A DNA stretch of 6,537 nt from Eubacteriales bacterium (GTDB lineage: Bacteria > Bacillota > Clostridia > Peptostreptococcales > Anaerovoracaceae). Location of the stretch: positions 1 to 6,537 of the forward strand of contig JAQUYZ010000097.1 in assembly GCA_028691625.1 (NCBI GenBank). The letters are read 5' to 3'. Below the pieces are notes generated by a model. It did not search any database. It was not told the origin of the DNA and saw only the letters and a program-made list of their open reading frames with translations. Below are positions 6,174 through 6,537 of this stretch, piece by piece (position 1 is the stretch's first letter; each line of letters opens with the position of its first letter). A program made the translations under genes and the position numbers.

Positions 6174-6275
6174 CTGAGATTACTAAAAAGAAAAACTTTC
6201 AAGAAACAAACACTAGCTATAAATTAAGGGTTTTTTTCATTAACTTCTAACTTAATAAAAATAAGGCCTCAAATA

Positions 6276-6369
6276 GAGCTGCGCATTATGAATAGAGAAT
6301 TATCCGAGGTCAGGTGCGAAAAAAAGCAGCTTGAGATGAATTCCCAAACTGCCTGACGTTGGATAATTC
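6276..6369. repeat. Structured spacer element, copy E, with strong hairpin
   Basis: The left end GAGCTGCGCATTATG (6276-6290) resembles copies A and C. GAATTATCC (6297-6305) is the perfect complement of GGATAATTC (6361-6369), and inside it GTCAGG (6309-6314) pairs with CCTGAC (6352-6357). The two stems are separated by a 3x3 internal loop GAG/GTT and capped by a 37-base loop. This is the best preserved structure of the series and lies nearest the transposase remnant. The 100 bases between the Nif11 gene and this copy are AT-rich; I see nothing else in them. Confidence 0.7.
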
Positions 6370-6408
6370 CATAGCACGAAACCGCGGTCAGCATTGCACC
6401 GGCTATGG
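6369..6408. repeat. Second hairpin next to copy E
   Basis: CCATAGC (6369-6375) pairs perfectly with GCTATGG (6402-6408) around a 26-base loop that holds the palindrome ACCGCGGT (6381-6388). It directly abuts the copy E hairpin, so two stem-loops stand side by side, a common layout at the ends of rolling-circle elements. No T-run follows, so it is not a standard terminator on this strand. Confidence 0.6.
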
Positions 6409-6439
6409 TGAAAATATCCTGTGTTTCTCAGAAAAATGA

Positions 6440-6537
6440 TTATGAAATTGCAGTGGAGACAGTCATTTTGGTGCATTTCGTTGCAAAATTCGTAACCTTA
6501 TCATCTTCAAGCTTGAGAATACGGTTGTTGGAGATGG
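6440..6537 (-). pseudogene. IS91-family transposase remnant, runs off the window
   Basis: On the minus strand, the frame entering from the right end reads ISNNRILKLEDDKVT (6535 down to 6491). This resembles the (A)ISNxRLLxLEDGKVTFRWRDY region of IS91-type (Y2, HUH) transposases as I remember it. After KVT the similarity stops: NFATKCTKMTVSTAIS and a TAA (6440-6442) follow where F-x-x-R-D is expected. The C-terminal third of the protein is therefore missing, probably by a deletion ending near 6490. The match is only 15 residues, so the assignment is moderate. The catalytic tyrosines and HUH motif would lie outside the window. Confidence 0.55.

Larger units (their letters stand above)
6276..6537 (-). 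mobile_element. Putative end of an IS91-like element (internally deleted)
   Basis: The stretch combines, read on the minus strand, a piece of an IS91-type transposase gene, about 80 bases of non-coding DNA, two adjacent hairpins, and a terminus that recurs as the spacer elements elsewhere in the window. IS91-family elements have hairpins near their ends and move one-ended, carrying neighbouring DNA. That this end belongs to that family depends on the short protein match and is inferred. Confidence 0.4.

Noticed and set aside
5907..6202. Minus-strand ORFs over the Nif11 gene and others over uvrA-like, gntR and ATPase genes
   Set aside because: They are antisense shadows without ribosome sites or recognisable motifs; the + strand frames carry clear families.
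6223..6258. Terminator after the Nif11 gene (ATTAAG ... CTTAAT with a T-run)
   Set aside because: Only six AT-rich pairs with a long loop, and the T-run is inside the loop rather than after the stem.
4162..6364. Integron attC sites: ACTTAAC (4162-4168) fits RYYYAAC and GTTGGAT (6358-6364) fits GTTRRRY
   Set aside because: No single spacer has both core boxes paired with each other, and no integron integrase is present. Kept only as an alternative to be tested by a covariance search.
3550..6369. CRISPR array
   Set aside because: Copies are hundreds of bases apart, diverged and separated by genes.

Overview
The window looks like a stretch of accessory chromosome or mobile-element DNA from a low-GC Bacillota, most likely a clostridial species. 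This rests on strong GGAGG-type ribosome binding sites, AT-rich spacers, a YtrA-type GntR regulator and a UvrA-paralogue operon of clostridial style. All intact genes lie on the + strand. The species itself cannot be read from the sequence.

Positions 1-2049 hold a two-gene operon. The first gene is the 3' part of a UvrA-like ABC ATPase, cut by the window start. The second is a helix-hairpin-helix protein that overlaps it by ATGA. A likely Rho-independent terminator closes the operon. Positions 2095-3536 hold a damaged YtrA-type locus. It has a clear promoter with a palindrome at the start site, a GntR regulator gene, and an ABC-transporter ATPase gene broken by a one-base loss and by a deletion that removes the H-loop. 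What is left of the ATPase gene is joined to an internal piece of a metallo-beta-lactamase-fold hydrolase gene. No permease gene is present.

Positions 3537-6537 have a different style: four unrelated, single, intact genes, each with its own ribosome binding site. They are a flavodoxin, a rifampin ADP-ribosyltransferase (Arr), a pol-beta-type nucleotidyltransferase, and a Nif11-type RiPP precursor with a Gly-Gly leader. Each is separated from the next by 130-220 bases of structured non-coding DNA. These spacers are divergent copies of one element. One end resembles GAGYTGCGYATTATCCATA, nested ATCC/GGAT arms are common, and several copies carry a conserved CTTAATCTTCACTA block. The last copy lies beside a minus-strand fragment that reads like an IS91-family (HUH, rolling-circle) transposase.

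The best reading is a cassette-like accumulation of resistance and peptide genes, gathered between degenerate ends of an IS91-like or related element. This is inference. An integron-like (attC) origin was considered and is less well supported. The window has no complete transposase, integrase or RiPP-modifying enzyme.
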